Part shown: positions 30,696 through 39,773 of the stretch, piece after piece | Numbering within the stretch: position 1 is the stretch's first letter | Layout of the letters: every line of letters begins with the position of its first letter | Assembly: GCA_001464355.1 (NCBI GenBank) | Contig: LNEU01000016.1 | Coordinates: 1-64,000 of the forward strand | DNA from: Burkholderiales bacterium Ga0077544 | GTDB lineage: Bacteria; Pseudomonadota; Gammaproteobacteria; Burkholderiales; Burkholderiaceae_D | Direction of reading: 5' to 3' | Length of the DNA: 64,000 nt | Made by a program: the position numbers and the translations under genes | Notes under the pieces: model-generated | Database searches by the model: none | The model's input: the letters and a program-made list of their open reading frames with translations, nothing else | What the model was told of the DNA's origin: nothing

Positions 30696-32648
30696 CTAGA
30701 AATCCAGGCGTGCCGAGAGTTTTACCGAGCGACCCGCATCGGGGTAGATGCCTCGGCTATTCGAGCAGTCACCAAACGCTTGGCTGTAATAGTCCTTGTC
30801 CGTCAAATTTGTACCACTCACAGCGAATTCCCAGGCACTGACTCGTACCGCATAACGTGCATCAAGCGTTGCAAAGGACGGGATACGCGCAGTACAGCTA
30901 TTCGAAAAATCTTTGCCATAACGCTGTGTATCAACCCATTGCACACCAACATCCGCTGTCTGCTTGTCCGACTGCCAGTTCAGACGGACAGTTGCCGTAT
31001 TTTGCGGCACCAACACCATTTCTTTGCCGGCGTTAGGACCATCGGCAAATTTTGCTGAAACATGTTGCCATATCGCAGACAAGAAAAAATCCGATGACAA
31101 GCGCGCGCGTCCTTCCAACTCCACACCTTCTCGTTTTGTACGATCTAGATTGACGTTGGCACCAAACCCTCCAGACGTGGGATCGTAAAAAATCTCGTCC
31201 TTCAACTTATGACGAAATACCTTGGCAATCAATTTATTGTTGTCATTACCAAGCGCCGCACCCAGCTCAAGATCATTCGAATACTGTGGTTTTAACGGTG
31301 TGGACAAATAGGTGTTTTCATCAACATTTGCGACACGATAGCTTCTGCCGGCCTTCCCAAACAAGCTCACAAGGGGTGTCATTTCATAGCTCGCATTCAA
31401 ATCAAAGGCATTGACCGAAAAGGATTGATCGTAAGACGTGCCTGCACGCAAATCCTGATCAAATTTTTCATGTCTTGCACCGACCGCAACTCTCATCCTG
31501 TCAGACCTGATTTCATCTCGAACATACATCGCCATTGCATACTGCGATGCATGCTCATCTGCATTTGGCAATCCTCCGGAGGAACTCTGGGTAAACCGTT
31601 TAGAGTCAGAAAAATCCATCCCGGCAATCAACTCATTGCGTATATTGCCGAAGTTCGACACGTATTTTGCGCGCGGAGAGAACTGTTTGACGTCACTCTC
31701 AGCGGTGGATAAAAATCCACTGAAGTCGCCTTTAGAAGTCTTCTCCCGATAAGACAAATCAGCAGCCAGCTCCAGGTTACCGTAGCGCTGATCGACAAAG
31801 AATGTATACCGATTGGAGTCGAGAGATCCATTCTCCGTAGGTTTTAATGTTTGCCTGGGATTTTGCAGGTACTGACTCAAGGTCAGAGAACCTGGAAAGC
31901 GCAAATCCTGACGTGCTGCATCGATGCGAAATCCTATACGCCCGTTCTGCAATGCCCACTGCATGCCGCCGCTGAAGTTTTCCTGCTTCAACGCATTATT
32001 ATCGCGATAATTGTCCGTACGCAAAGCAACCAGATTGGCATCGATCGAAAAGCCATCCCAGCCTGCATTCAAGGAAGCACGCATTTCTTCCTGACCCCGA
32101 TTGCCTATTTCCGCGACCACAGAGCCATGCGTACCTTTCGTTTTACCGCGCTTGGTAATGATCTGAATCGTGCCACCGGTCGCGCCCTGGCCATACAAGA
32201 CGCTACTGCCACCACGAACCACCTCTATCCTCTCAACCGATTCAATCGCAATTGCAGACATCATTGCAGGCTGCAGTTCATTTTCAGATATACGAATTCC
32301 ATCAACAAAAATCGCAACGTTCTCATTACTGGTCGAACCAAAGCCGCGCAAATCCAGCGATGAATCAGAAGTCCCGCTTTGACTGGAGCGTCCAAATACG
32401 CCGGCGATCTTGCGTATCGCTTCATTGATGCTGCCTGCGCCGGAATCGCGAATTTGCTGTGCCGTAATGACGGTGGCACCAATTGGTGCGTCCATGCTTT
32501 CAAAACGCGATGCGGAAACCGTTACCGGTGCCAGTTTTTGATCAGGTGATGTTTGAGCAATGGCAGGAAAGGTCAATGTCGCCAGAGCGGAAACCAGCGC
32601 AAGCGGTTGCCATGCAGCGATGCTGCGATTAGAGATTACGGATTTCAT
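30696..32648 (-). CDS. TonB-dependent receptor under its own cobalamin riboswitch (putative second B12/corrinoid receptor)
   Basis: Plug 'LAPVTVSASRFESMDAPIGATVITAQQIRDSGAGSINEAIRKIAGVFGR', C-terminal barrel ending SVKLSARLDF. Confidence 0.9.
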   Translation of the reverse strand: MKSVISNRSIAAWQPLALVSALATLTFPAIAQTSPDQKLAPVTVSASRFESMDAPIGATVITAQQIRDSGAGSINEAIRKIAGVFGRSSQSGTSDSSLDLRGFGSTSNENVAIFVDGIRISENELQPAMMSAIAIESVERIEVVRGGSSVLYGQGATGGTIQIITKRGKTKGTHGSVVAEIGNRGQEEMRASLNAGWDGFSIDANLVALRTDNYRDNNALKQENFSGGMQWALQNGRIGFRIDAARQDLRFPGSLTLSQYLQNPRQTLKPTENGSLDSNRYTFFVDQRYGNLELAADLSYREKTSKGDFSGFLSTAESDVKQFSPRAKYVSNFGNIRNELIAGMDFSDSKRFTQSSSGGLPNADEHASQYAMAMYVRDEIRSDRMRVAVGARHEKFDQDLRAGTSYDQSFSVNAFDLNASYEMTPLVSLFGKAGRSYRVANVDENTYLSTPLKPQYSNDLELGAALGNDNNKLIAKVFRHKLKDEIFYDPTSGGFGANVNLDRTKREGVELEGRARLSSDFFLSAIWQHVSAKFADGPNAGKEMVLVPQNTATVRLNWQSDKQTADVGVQWVDTQRYGKDFSNSCTARIPSFATLDARYAVRVSAWEFAVSGTNLTDKDYYSQAFGDCSNSRGIYPDAGRSVKLSARLDF

Positions 32649-32795
32649 CATGTCTTCTTGAACAAGGAGCACCCGACTTGCTTCCCCGCGAGTCGAGTTC
32701 AACGAAAAAATGCGATGAGGATGATCAGAACAAGCAGACGTCATGCAAAGAATACAGACGTACACTTGCGACGCTCCCCGTTCGCATTGCTTTCA

Positions 32796-32995
32796 CCTGC
32801 TCTGGCCGGTATCCGGGCTGACAAGCAAACCATCTCACCTTCCCATGCAAAAAGCACAGTGGTATCGAAAAATGATTGGTCACATGATGATTGTGACGCT
32901 TGTTTTACCGTTGCGGGGGCAGCACACTTTGGCCTGATGGCTTCGTGTTTCCCGTTTAACTGCGGACATGAGCATGTCTGCGAGCACCAAAACTG
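32796..32995 (-). promoter_or_regulatory. second cobalamin riboswitch
   Basis: Minus strand contains TGTGCTGCCCCCGCAACGGTAAAAC...CCACTGTGC...TGGGAAGGTGA...CCCGGATACCGGCCAGAGCAGG; near duplicate of the 30254..30455 core. Confidence 0.93.
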
Positions 32996-33161
32996 TGCCA
33001 TTGTACGGCGCGCGCACTTACCGGGCAACAAGGTCGGCTTTTAACCGTCGCATTTCAGCTTATATCGCTTAGAGCTATTCGCGCTTATTTCCCTCGCTAC
33101 GGAAAGCCGTCCCATACAGCGCTAGTCTATAATCCAGCCTTGCCCGACCGACCCTAAGTAC

Positions 33162-33941
33162 ATGTTTACTCTCGAACAAATTAAAACGATAGATGCGCAG
33201 CTGGCGCTCGCGACCGACCGCACCGCATTGCTGCAGGTAGATGGTAGACCTCTTATCGTCAAGCGGCTGGAAGCACCGCTCAAACATTGGGGTTATCCGG
33301 TATTGAATACTCTCGCCGCCGTCTTGCGCCAACCCATGCTGCGTGCAGTGCCTGCACCTGGCGGCAGCGCAGCGCAGGCAATTGAAGTGGCGCGTTTGCG
33401 CTCGCTGAAAGCGGCAGGCGTGTCGGTACCGGAAGTATTGCAAGTGACGCCAGAATGGTTTGCCATTTCATTTCTGGGAAAAACGTCGATTGATCAGTTG
33501 CTGCGGCAAGAACCCGAGAAGATTTTGCACTATTGGGAAAACGGTTTGCAGGCGATTTTGCAACTGCATCGCCTGGGTCAAAATGCGAGTCAATGTTTTG
33601 CACGCAATATGATCTGGCATGAAGGTATTGTCAGCTTCATTGATTTTGAAGATGATCCGATCAAGAGCATGCCATTGGCTTCAGCGCAAGCGCGCGACTG
33701 GCTGTTATATCTGCACTCCACCGCTTATATTTTGAACATGAATACGCAAGAAATTGCACAACACTTTTTGCGGTATCTGCGACAGGATGGAAAAGATGTA
33801 CAGCGGGAATTAAACCGTGCGGCGCGCACATTTGGCTGGTTGCGTATATTGCCTAGCGAACGTAAACCGTGGGGAAGAGATGTCATCTCCGCCCAGGCAG
33901 CTGCGCAGGTTTTATACTTTGCAGCCAGACAGTTTAAGTAA
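33162..33941 (+). CDS. kinase-fold protein (LPS kinase/serine-threonine kinase-like)
   Basis: 'LLQVDGRPLIVKRLE' ATP-site Lys, 'NMIWHEGIVSFIDFEDDP' catalytic/metal-binding-like loop. Confidence 0.6.
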   Translation: MFTLEQIKTIDAQLALATDRTALLQVDGRPLIVKRLEAPLKHWGYPVLNTLAAVLRQPMLRAVPAPGGSAAQAIEVARLRSLKAAGVSVPEVLQVTPEWFAISFLGKTSIDQLLRQEPEKILHYWENGLQAILQLHRLGQNASQCFARNMIWHEGIVSFIDFEDDPIKSMPLASAQARDWLLYLHSTAYILNMNTQEIAQHFLRYLRQDGKDVQRELNRAARTFGWLRILPSERKPWGRDVISAQAAAQVLYFAARQFK

Positions 33942-33952
33942 TCTAAGTAATC

Positions 33953-34507
33953 CTAGCAATCCACTACCAGTAATTCACCATAACGAATCTTGTGCGGTTT
34001 TTGTGCTGCATACAAAGCCATTTCAGGAATCGACAAACCATGTTCGCAGGCTGCCAGCAAGCGAATGATGCCAGCATGGCAAATCACGATCGCGTGTTCG
34101 ATATTCAGTTTAGTCAGTTCATCGCGAAACGCACGCACGCGTTGCGCAACCTGCAACACACTCTCGCCACCGCCGGGTTGATAACCGACCATATCATTGC
34201 TCCACGCATTGACCGATGCACGCGGGATGTCTTCCCATGAGCGCATTTCCCAATCACCGAAGTGCATCTCTGCCAAACGTTCATCGTAAGTCGGTGCCGG
34301 ACTTCCCAATGTTTCGGCCAGGCTCTCACTTAATTCCGTGCATCGACGTAAGGGACTGGAAAACAGCATGGCCTGCTTTGGTAAAACCGGCAACAAGGAT
34401 GCACGCGCCAGCGCCAGCTGCTCTGCCGCTACCGCCAAGTCAGTGCTGCCATAACAAGTATTGACAGCGACGATGGGCCTTGGATGGCGAACGAGATAAA
34501 GGTGCAT
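33953..34507 (-). CDS. cobC: histidine phosphatase family, putative alpha-ribazole phosphatase
   Basis: 'MHLYLVRHPRPIVAVNTCYGSTDLAVA', 'LPKQAMLFSSPLRRCTELSESLA'; next to cobS/cobT. Confidence 0.9.
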   Translation of the reverse strand: MHLYLVRHPRPIVAVNTCYGSTDLAVAAEQLALARASLLPVLPKQAMLFSSPLRRCTELSESLAETLGSPAPTYDERLAEMHFGDWEMRSWEDIPRASVNAWSNDMVGYQPGGGESVLQVAQRVRAFRDELTKLNIEHAIVICHAGIIRLLAACEHGLSIPEMALYAAQKPHKIRYGELLVVDC

Positions 34508-34515
34508 AGAGCTCC

Positions 34516-35340
34516 TCAATAAGCAATGGTAGCGAGTACACCTAGATAAAAAGCAACTTCGGCAACTTGTTGTACTGCACCGAGACAGTCGCCGGTATAG
34601 CCGCCTATACGGCGTTGAAACATGCGCGCCAGCCACAATACTGAAAATGCAGCAAACAACATGCCTGCAATGATTGCAAGCAAAGGCAGCAAGCCGGTCA
34701 AGCAAAGTATGGCTATCGGCAGCAAGGTCGTCGCAGCGGCGATGCAAAACTCTTGGTTAGACATCTGCTGCCCGATTGGTTTCGCCTTGCCGTTCGCCTT
34801 TGCATAATCCATGCGCCACACCAGACTGATTGCCGCCAGACGCGACAGCGGATGCGCAACCAATAAAGCAGCAACCACCGCCGGCGACGGCAGACTGGAT
34901 AGCGCCATCCATTTCAACGCCAGCATCAAGCCAATACCAATTGCACCGTATGCGCCTATGCGCGAATCCTTCATGATCTCGAGCACGCGCTCAGTGGTCG
35001 TACCGCCACCAAACCCATCGCAGGTATCGGCAAAGCCGTCTTCATGAAAAGCACCGGTCAAATAAATCCCGGCGATCGTCGACAGCAAGACGGCAATCGA
35101 TTGCGTCCACAACAATGAAGCGATGATATAAATCACTACTGCAACCAGCGCGACGACGATACCTACGGCAGGGAAATAACGCGATGCATGTTGCAGCCAG
35201 CGCTCGTCAAAACCTACCCAGCGCGGGATCTGTATGCGGGTAAAAAACTGCAGGGCAATGAAAAACAGGCGCAACTGAAGAACGCAACACTGCAGGCATC
35301 GCGCGCGCCAACTTGGTTTGAGAAAAATATCCGGTTCCAT
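34516..35340 (-). CDS. cobS: adenosylcobinamide-GDP ribazoletransferase
   Basis: 'ALQFFTRIQIPRWVGF', 'GAFHEDGFADTCDGFGGGTTTERVLEIMKDSRIGAYG'. Confidence 0.96.
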   Translation of the reverse strand: MEPDIFLKPSWRARCLQCCVLQLRLFFIALQFFTRIQIPRWVGFDERWLQHASRYFPAVGIVVALVAVVIYIIASLLWTQSIAVLLSTIAGIYLTGAFHEDGFADTCDGFGGGTTTERVLEIMKDSRIGAYGAIGIGLMLALKWMALSSLPSPAVVAALLVAHPLSRLAAISLVWRMDYAKANGKAKPIGQQMSNQEFCIAAATTLLPIAILCLTGLLPLLAIIAGMLFAAFSVLWLARMFQRRIGGYTGDCLGAVQQVAEVAFYLGVLATIAY

Positions 35341-35345
35341 TATTT

Positions 35346-36389
35346 TTATGCGCTCTTTTTACTCACCTCTGCCGAATCAAAAGTCGCCATTTCTCGCAGG
35401 AAGTTAACAGCGGCCTGCAACAGCGGCAACGCCAGCACTGCACCGGTGCCCTCGCCCAGGCGCAAGCCCATCTGCAGCAGCGGCCGCGCTTTCAAATAGG
35501 CCAGCATTTGCTGATGACCGCGCTCATCCGAACAATGCGCAAATACACAATAGTCAAGAATTGCAGGTTGCAAACGGGCCGCGACCAGCAAGGCGCTCGT
35601 GATGATAAAACCGTCAATCAGTATCACCATGCGACGCTCCGCAGCTGCGAGCATGGCGCCGGCAATCATCGCAATTTCAAAACCGCCGAAGGTGGCGAGA
35701 ATATTCAAAGGTTCGCCTGTCAATATGATAGGCGCATGAAACGCTGTCGCTGTCTCCACCACTTTTTGCTTGTGCTGTACACCGTCAGGCGTCAATCCGG
35801 TACCAGCACCCACGCAGTCCGCCACCGGAATTTGGGTGATTGCATGCATGATGGCAGCGGCAGACGTCGTATTGCCTATCCCCATTTCACCGAAACCCAC
35901 GACATTGCCTTTCAGCACCGCGACCAGGTCCGCACCACGCTGCATCGCTTGCGTGCACTGCTCGGCAGTCATCGCCGGCCCTTGTGCAAAATTGCACGTG
36001 CCATATGCCATCTTGCGATCAATCAAACCATCGCGCGCACCAAAGTCGTGATTCACGCCTGCATCGACAATGTGCAATGCGCAATTATTTTGCCGTGCAA
36101 AGACGTTAATCGCTGCACCACCGGCAAGAAAATTTTCTACCATTTGCCAAGTCACGCTTTGCGGAAAGGCCGAAATATTCTCGGCAACGATGCCGTGATC
36201 ACCTGCGAACACGATTAAGGCAGGATCCTTGATGCTTGCCTGCGTAGTCTGCTGGATCAAACCTATCTGTTTGACGAGCGACTCCAGCTGACCCAAACTA
36301 CCTGGCGGCTTGGTTTTGTTATTGATAGCGACATCAAGCGCATTATCTAGCGCAGCATCATGGGTAAAAGGAATAGAGGAAAATGTCAT
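35346..36389 (-). CDS. cobT: nicotinate-nucleotide--dimethylbenzimidazole phosphoribosyltransferase
   Basis: 'NKTKPPGSLGQLESLVKQIGLIQQ', 'VFAGDHGIVAENISAFPQSVTWQMVENFLAGGAAINVFAR', 'GEMGIGNTTSAAAI'. Confidence 0.97.
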   Translation of the reverse strand: MTFSSIPFTHDAALDNALDVAINNKTKPPGSLGQLESLVKQIGLIQQTTQASIKDPALIVFAGDHGIVAENISAFPQSVTWQMVENFLAGGAAINVFARQNNCALHIVDAGVNHDFGARDGLIDRKMAYGTCNFAQGPAMTAEQCTQAMQRGADLVAVLKGNVVGFGEMGIGNTTSAAAIMHAITQIPVADCVGAGTGLTPDGVQHKQKVVETATAFHAPIILTGEPLNILATFGGFEIAMIAGAMLAAAERRMVILIDGFIITSALLVAARLQPAILDYCVFAHCSDERGHQQMLAYLKARPLLQMGLRLGEGTGAVLALPLLQAAVNFLREMATFDSAEVSKKSA

Positions 36390-36486
36390 GCTTGACGTGT
36401 ACTCGTTAGGCACACGATCCCTGAAATAAACTGCCCGATTGATAAGCATTTGCGCCACCGATATGGAACTGTATTCTTGCGAATAC

Positions 36487-36515
36487 CGGTTTTACCTCTG
36501 TCTGACGGTAAAACC
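36487..36515. other. hairpin upstream of cobT
   Basis: GGTTTTACC-TCTGTCTGAC-GGTAAAACC, perfect 9-bp stem (36488..36496 / 36507..36515) with additional C/G pairing. Confidence 0.6.
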
Positions 36516-36822
36516 CGGGGCCAAATAAAAAGTAGCTGCAGTGTAGGCGTGAGGGCAGATCGCGTCAAACGACATCACGCGTACGCCGTCCGCCAAATTC
36601 AACCTTTTGGGCTGGAAAAGCCACTTCACAATTCATTCCTTCAAGCAAGAAAAAACACACGAAACTGACGGAATCAGCTTTACTTTTAACTAAAATTTGC
36701 AATTGTTGCGCCGCATCGCCAACTTGCATTGAATAGCTATGCGCTCTCTGTAAATCTGGGTATTATTGCTTCAGGTAAATAGGTAAATACTTACCCATCC
36801 ATAGCTTGTTTAAGTGGAATAA

Positions 36823-36842
36823 CGCAACATCGCGATGTTGCG
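36823..36842. promoter_or_regulatory. perfect 20-bp palindrome upstream of cheZ
   Basis: CGCAACATCGCGATGTTGCG equals its own reverse complement; ~96 bp upstream of the cheZ start. Confidence 0.55.
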
Positions 36843-36937
36843 CATAAAGATCGTGCATTGCTGACGCCATTCCAGCGGGATGAAGACTCGTAAAGAAAAC
36901 AAGCAGTGAATATGGATAACGAGACGGAGAGAACTAG

Positions 36938-37729
36938 ATGAGCGGCGATTTAGATGATTTTGATGCACTTTTTGAAGAAATTTCCGCGCAGCGTGCAGAA
37001 ACCGTAGCGCCGGTCGCGCCAGCAGCTGCTACCGTACCAGCAGCGACTACACCCGTGACTTCTGCCGCAGTTGCAGTACCTTCGCCGGGAACTGACGCAA
37101 CCGAAGATGTCTCCGACAAGCCGATGTTTGAGCGTTTGGGTGGCATCGTTCGTTTGTTGCATGATTCCTTGCGCGAACTGGGCTACGACCGCTCGCTGTC
37201 GAATGTCGCATCAGAAATCAATGACGCACAAGGGCGCCTCGAATACGTCGCCACGCTGACCGAACAAGCCGCGAATAAAGTTTTGAATGCGATTGATATC
37301 GGCATGCCGGAACAAGACGCATTGTCCAAAACCGCCAAGAATATGGATGCACGCTGGAGCCAGTTATTCGAAGGCAAACTCAGTGTTGAAGAATTCAAAA
37401 CGCTGGCCAACGACTCCCGCCAGTTCTCCAACAAAGTGGTTGAAGTGACCGAAGCCGAAAAAGCCCGCCTGCTGGAAATCATGATGGCGCAAGACTTCCA
37501 GGACATCACCGGCCAGTTAATCAAGAAAATTGTAACGATCACCCACAAGGTTGAAGGCGAACTGGCGCAACTACTACGTGACAATGCGCCGCCGGAAATC
37601 AAGGCCGCACGCGCTGAAGCAAAACCTGCAGCCGAGGTACCTGTCGAATTGATGAACGGTCCGTCAGCACCTGCCATTGCAATGGTGCAGGATGATGTCG
37701 ATGATCTTCTTGCCGATCTGGGGTTCTGA
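36938..37729 (+). CDS. cheZ: protein phosphatase CheZ
   Basis: 'GRLEYVATLTEQAANKVLNAID', 'MMAQDFQDITGQLIKKIVTITHKVEGELAQLL', C-terminal DDVDDLLADLGF CheY-binding tail. Confidence 0.93.
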   Translation: MSGDLDDFDALFEEISAQRAETVAPVAPAAATVPAATTPVTSAAVAVPSPGTDATEDVSDKPMFERLGGIVRLLHDSLRELGYDRSLSNVASEINDAQGRLEYVATLTEQAANKVLNAIDIGMPEQDALSKTAKNMDARWSQLFEGKLSVEEFKTLANDSRQFSNKVVEVTEAEKARLLEIMMAQDFQDITGQLIKKIVTITHKVEGELAQLLRDNAPPEIKAARAEAKPAAEVPVELMNGPSAPAIAMVQDDVDDLLADLGF

Positions 37730-39588
37730 TGGATGACATGGACGACATGCTCAAGGATTTCGTTGTCGAGGCATTGGAGCTCGCAACAAATGTAGAAGAG
37801 CATTTGCTCAGCCTTGAACGCAATCCTGGCGATCTGAATACACTGAACGCCGTTTTCCGATCTTTCCACACGATCAAAGGTGGCGCTGGATTCATGAATC
37901 TGGCAGCGATGGTATCTGCCTGCCATCTGACAGAAAATCTGTTCGATGCCTTGCGCACAGGAGAAGTCCCCGTCACACCTATCGCGATTGAAGCTGCATT
38001 GCAAGCCAGCGGCTTCGTTGCCGATCAATTAACTGCGCTATCAAACGGTGCCCAGCCAAGCAGTCTGTCAGCCATGCCAAGTGCACTGGAAGATATCCTC
38101 AACAGCGCAATTGCAGGTAAAGATGCAGCGCCTGTTGCAGTTGCAGCAGCGCCAGCAGTCACAACAGCAAGTACGGAAACAGTCGCGACCACCGGCGCAG
38201 ATGGTTTGGACTGGAACGCGCTGTACCAAGCCGTCGTTCCAGCGGGTACTTCAGTGTCGCCCGTGGCCGCAACGACAACAGCAAACGCAGCGCTTGCTGC
38301 GGCACCAGCAACGACTCCATCGGCACCTGCAGCAACACCGGCAAAAGGCGGTTGGGATGGGATAGACAGACGCGGCGAGAACAAACCAGCTGCGGCCGCG
38401 AGCGCCAAGGAAGAAAGCATACGCGTCGATGCAGTCAAGCTGGATGCCTTGCTGGAAGTTGCTGGCGAATCGGTACAAGCAGCGAATCAGGCTAGCGTGC
38501 TGTTGGAAAAACTTGCGCAATTCCCGGTTGAAGGACAAGCCGCAACACTGATGGCAGCGCTGGCTGAAACCCTGAATCGCGCCTCGCGTTATTCGACCGA
38601 ACTACAACGCGCGACACTGTCCACACGCATGCAACCGGTAGGCAAACTGTTCCAGAAATTCCCGCGTCTGGTGCGCGAATTGGCGAAAGATCTGGGCAAG
38701 GATGTTGATCTGCAAATCGAAGGCGCTGACACTGAAGTCGATCGCGTCGTCGTCGATAGTTTGTACGATCCGCTGGTCCACATGTTGCGCAACTCACTGG
38801 ATCACGGCATTGAAGATAATGCGACGCGTACCGCCAATGGTAAATCCACCAAGTCAGTCATTCTGCTGAAAGCGTGGCAGGAAGCAAGTAGCGTCATGAT
38901 CGAGATTTCCGATGATGGCAAGGGCATGGATGGCGAACAATTGCGCGCCAAGGCAATTTCCAAAGGCTTGATCAACGATGGTGCGGCGCAATCAATCGAA
39001 GAAATGCTGCAACTCGTGTTCCTGCCTGGCTTCTCCACCAAGGAAGTTGCCAACAGCGTATCCGGTCGTGGCGTCGGTATGGACGTGGTCAAAACAGCGG
39101 TAGAAAAACACCGTGGTGCGATCACAATCGATTCCAAACTCGGTGTGGGTACACGCTTTTCGATCCGCTTGCCGATCGAGTTATCGATTGTGCCTACCAT
39201 GCTGGTACGCAGCTCTGATGCAGCATTGGCCTTGCCGATGGCCGTTGTGCAACGCGTGGTTGAACTACCCGAAGAATTTGAACACGTAGGCGGTGCGCCG
39301 GTATTGCGCGATCAGGGACGTCCGTTACCGGTACGTTCGCTGGCCGGTTCGCTTGGCTATGAATTGGCTACCGAACGCGTCGGTATCGTCATCGCCGCGC
39401 CACAACCGTACATCCTGTCGGTAGGCGCGGTCGAAGGTACTGCTGATCTGGTGATCAAACCGATGACCGCAATTACCGTGTCTGGCATTGCCGGCACCGC
39501 ACGCTCGGCGGAAGGCGAACTAGTGCTGGTGGTCGGCTTGTCCTTCTTGCTGGAGGGCTGCCGCTCCAATGCCAAACTGGCGGCGTAA
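37729..39588 (+). CDS. cheA: chemotaxis histidine kinase CheA (Hpt, dimerisation, HATPase, CheW-like domains)
   Basis: Hpt 'FRSFHTIKGGAGFMNLAAM', H-box/N-box 'MLRNSLDHGIED', 'VSGRGVGMDVVKTAVEKHRG', C-terminal CheW-like region. Confidence 0.93.
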   Translation: MDDMDDMLKDFVVEALELATNVEEHLLSLERNPGDLNTLNAVFRSFHTIKGGAGFMNLAAMVSACHLTENLFDALRTGEVPVTPIAIEAALQASGFVADQLTALSNGAQPSSLSAMPSALEDILNSAIAGKDAAPVAVAAAPAVTTASTETVATTGADGLDWNALYQAVVPAGTSVSPVAATTTANAALAAAPATTPSAPAATPAKGGWDGIDRRGENKPAAAASAKEESIRVDAVKLDALLEVAGESVQAANQASVLLEKLAQFPVEGQAATLMAALAETLNRASRYSTELQRATLSTRMQPVGKLFQKFPRLVRELAKDLGKDVDLQIEGADTEVDRVVVDSLYDPLVHMLRNSLDHGIEDNATRTANGKSTKSVILLKAWQEASSVMIEISDDGKGMDGEQLRAKAISKGLINDGAAQSIEEMLQLVFLPGFSTKEVANSVSGRGVGMDVVKTAVEKHRGAITIDSKLGVGTRFSIRLPIELSIVPTMLVRSSDAALALPMAVVQRVVELPEEFEHVGGAPVLRDQGRPLPVRSLAGSLGYELATERVGIVIAAPQPYILSVGAVEGTADLVIKPMTAITVSGIAGTARSAEGELVLVVGLSFLLEGCRSNAKLAA

Positions 39589-39675
39589 AGCACGAATATT
39601 TCAAACAAATATTCTGCGTCGATGTTGGATTCGAAATTTAAACGCCCATACCTATAGACGTTCCAGCTACACAAT

Positions 39676-39717
39676 AAAAAAGACCCTGCTTAGTTTCAAC
39701 TAAGCAGGGTCTTTTTT
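39676..39717. terminator. bidirectional rho-independent terminator between cheA and ntrC
   Basis: AAAAAAGACCCTGCTTAG-TTTCAA-CTAAGCAGGGTCTTTTTT. Confidence 0.93.
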
Positions 39718-39773
39718 GTCTGCCGACCTGATGCTGATGGGACAACGATCAATGATGGGCAATCACCAAATTA

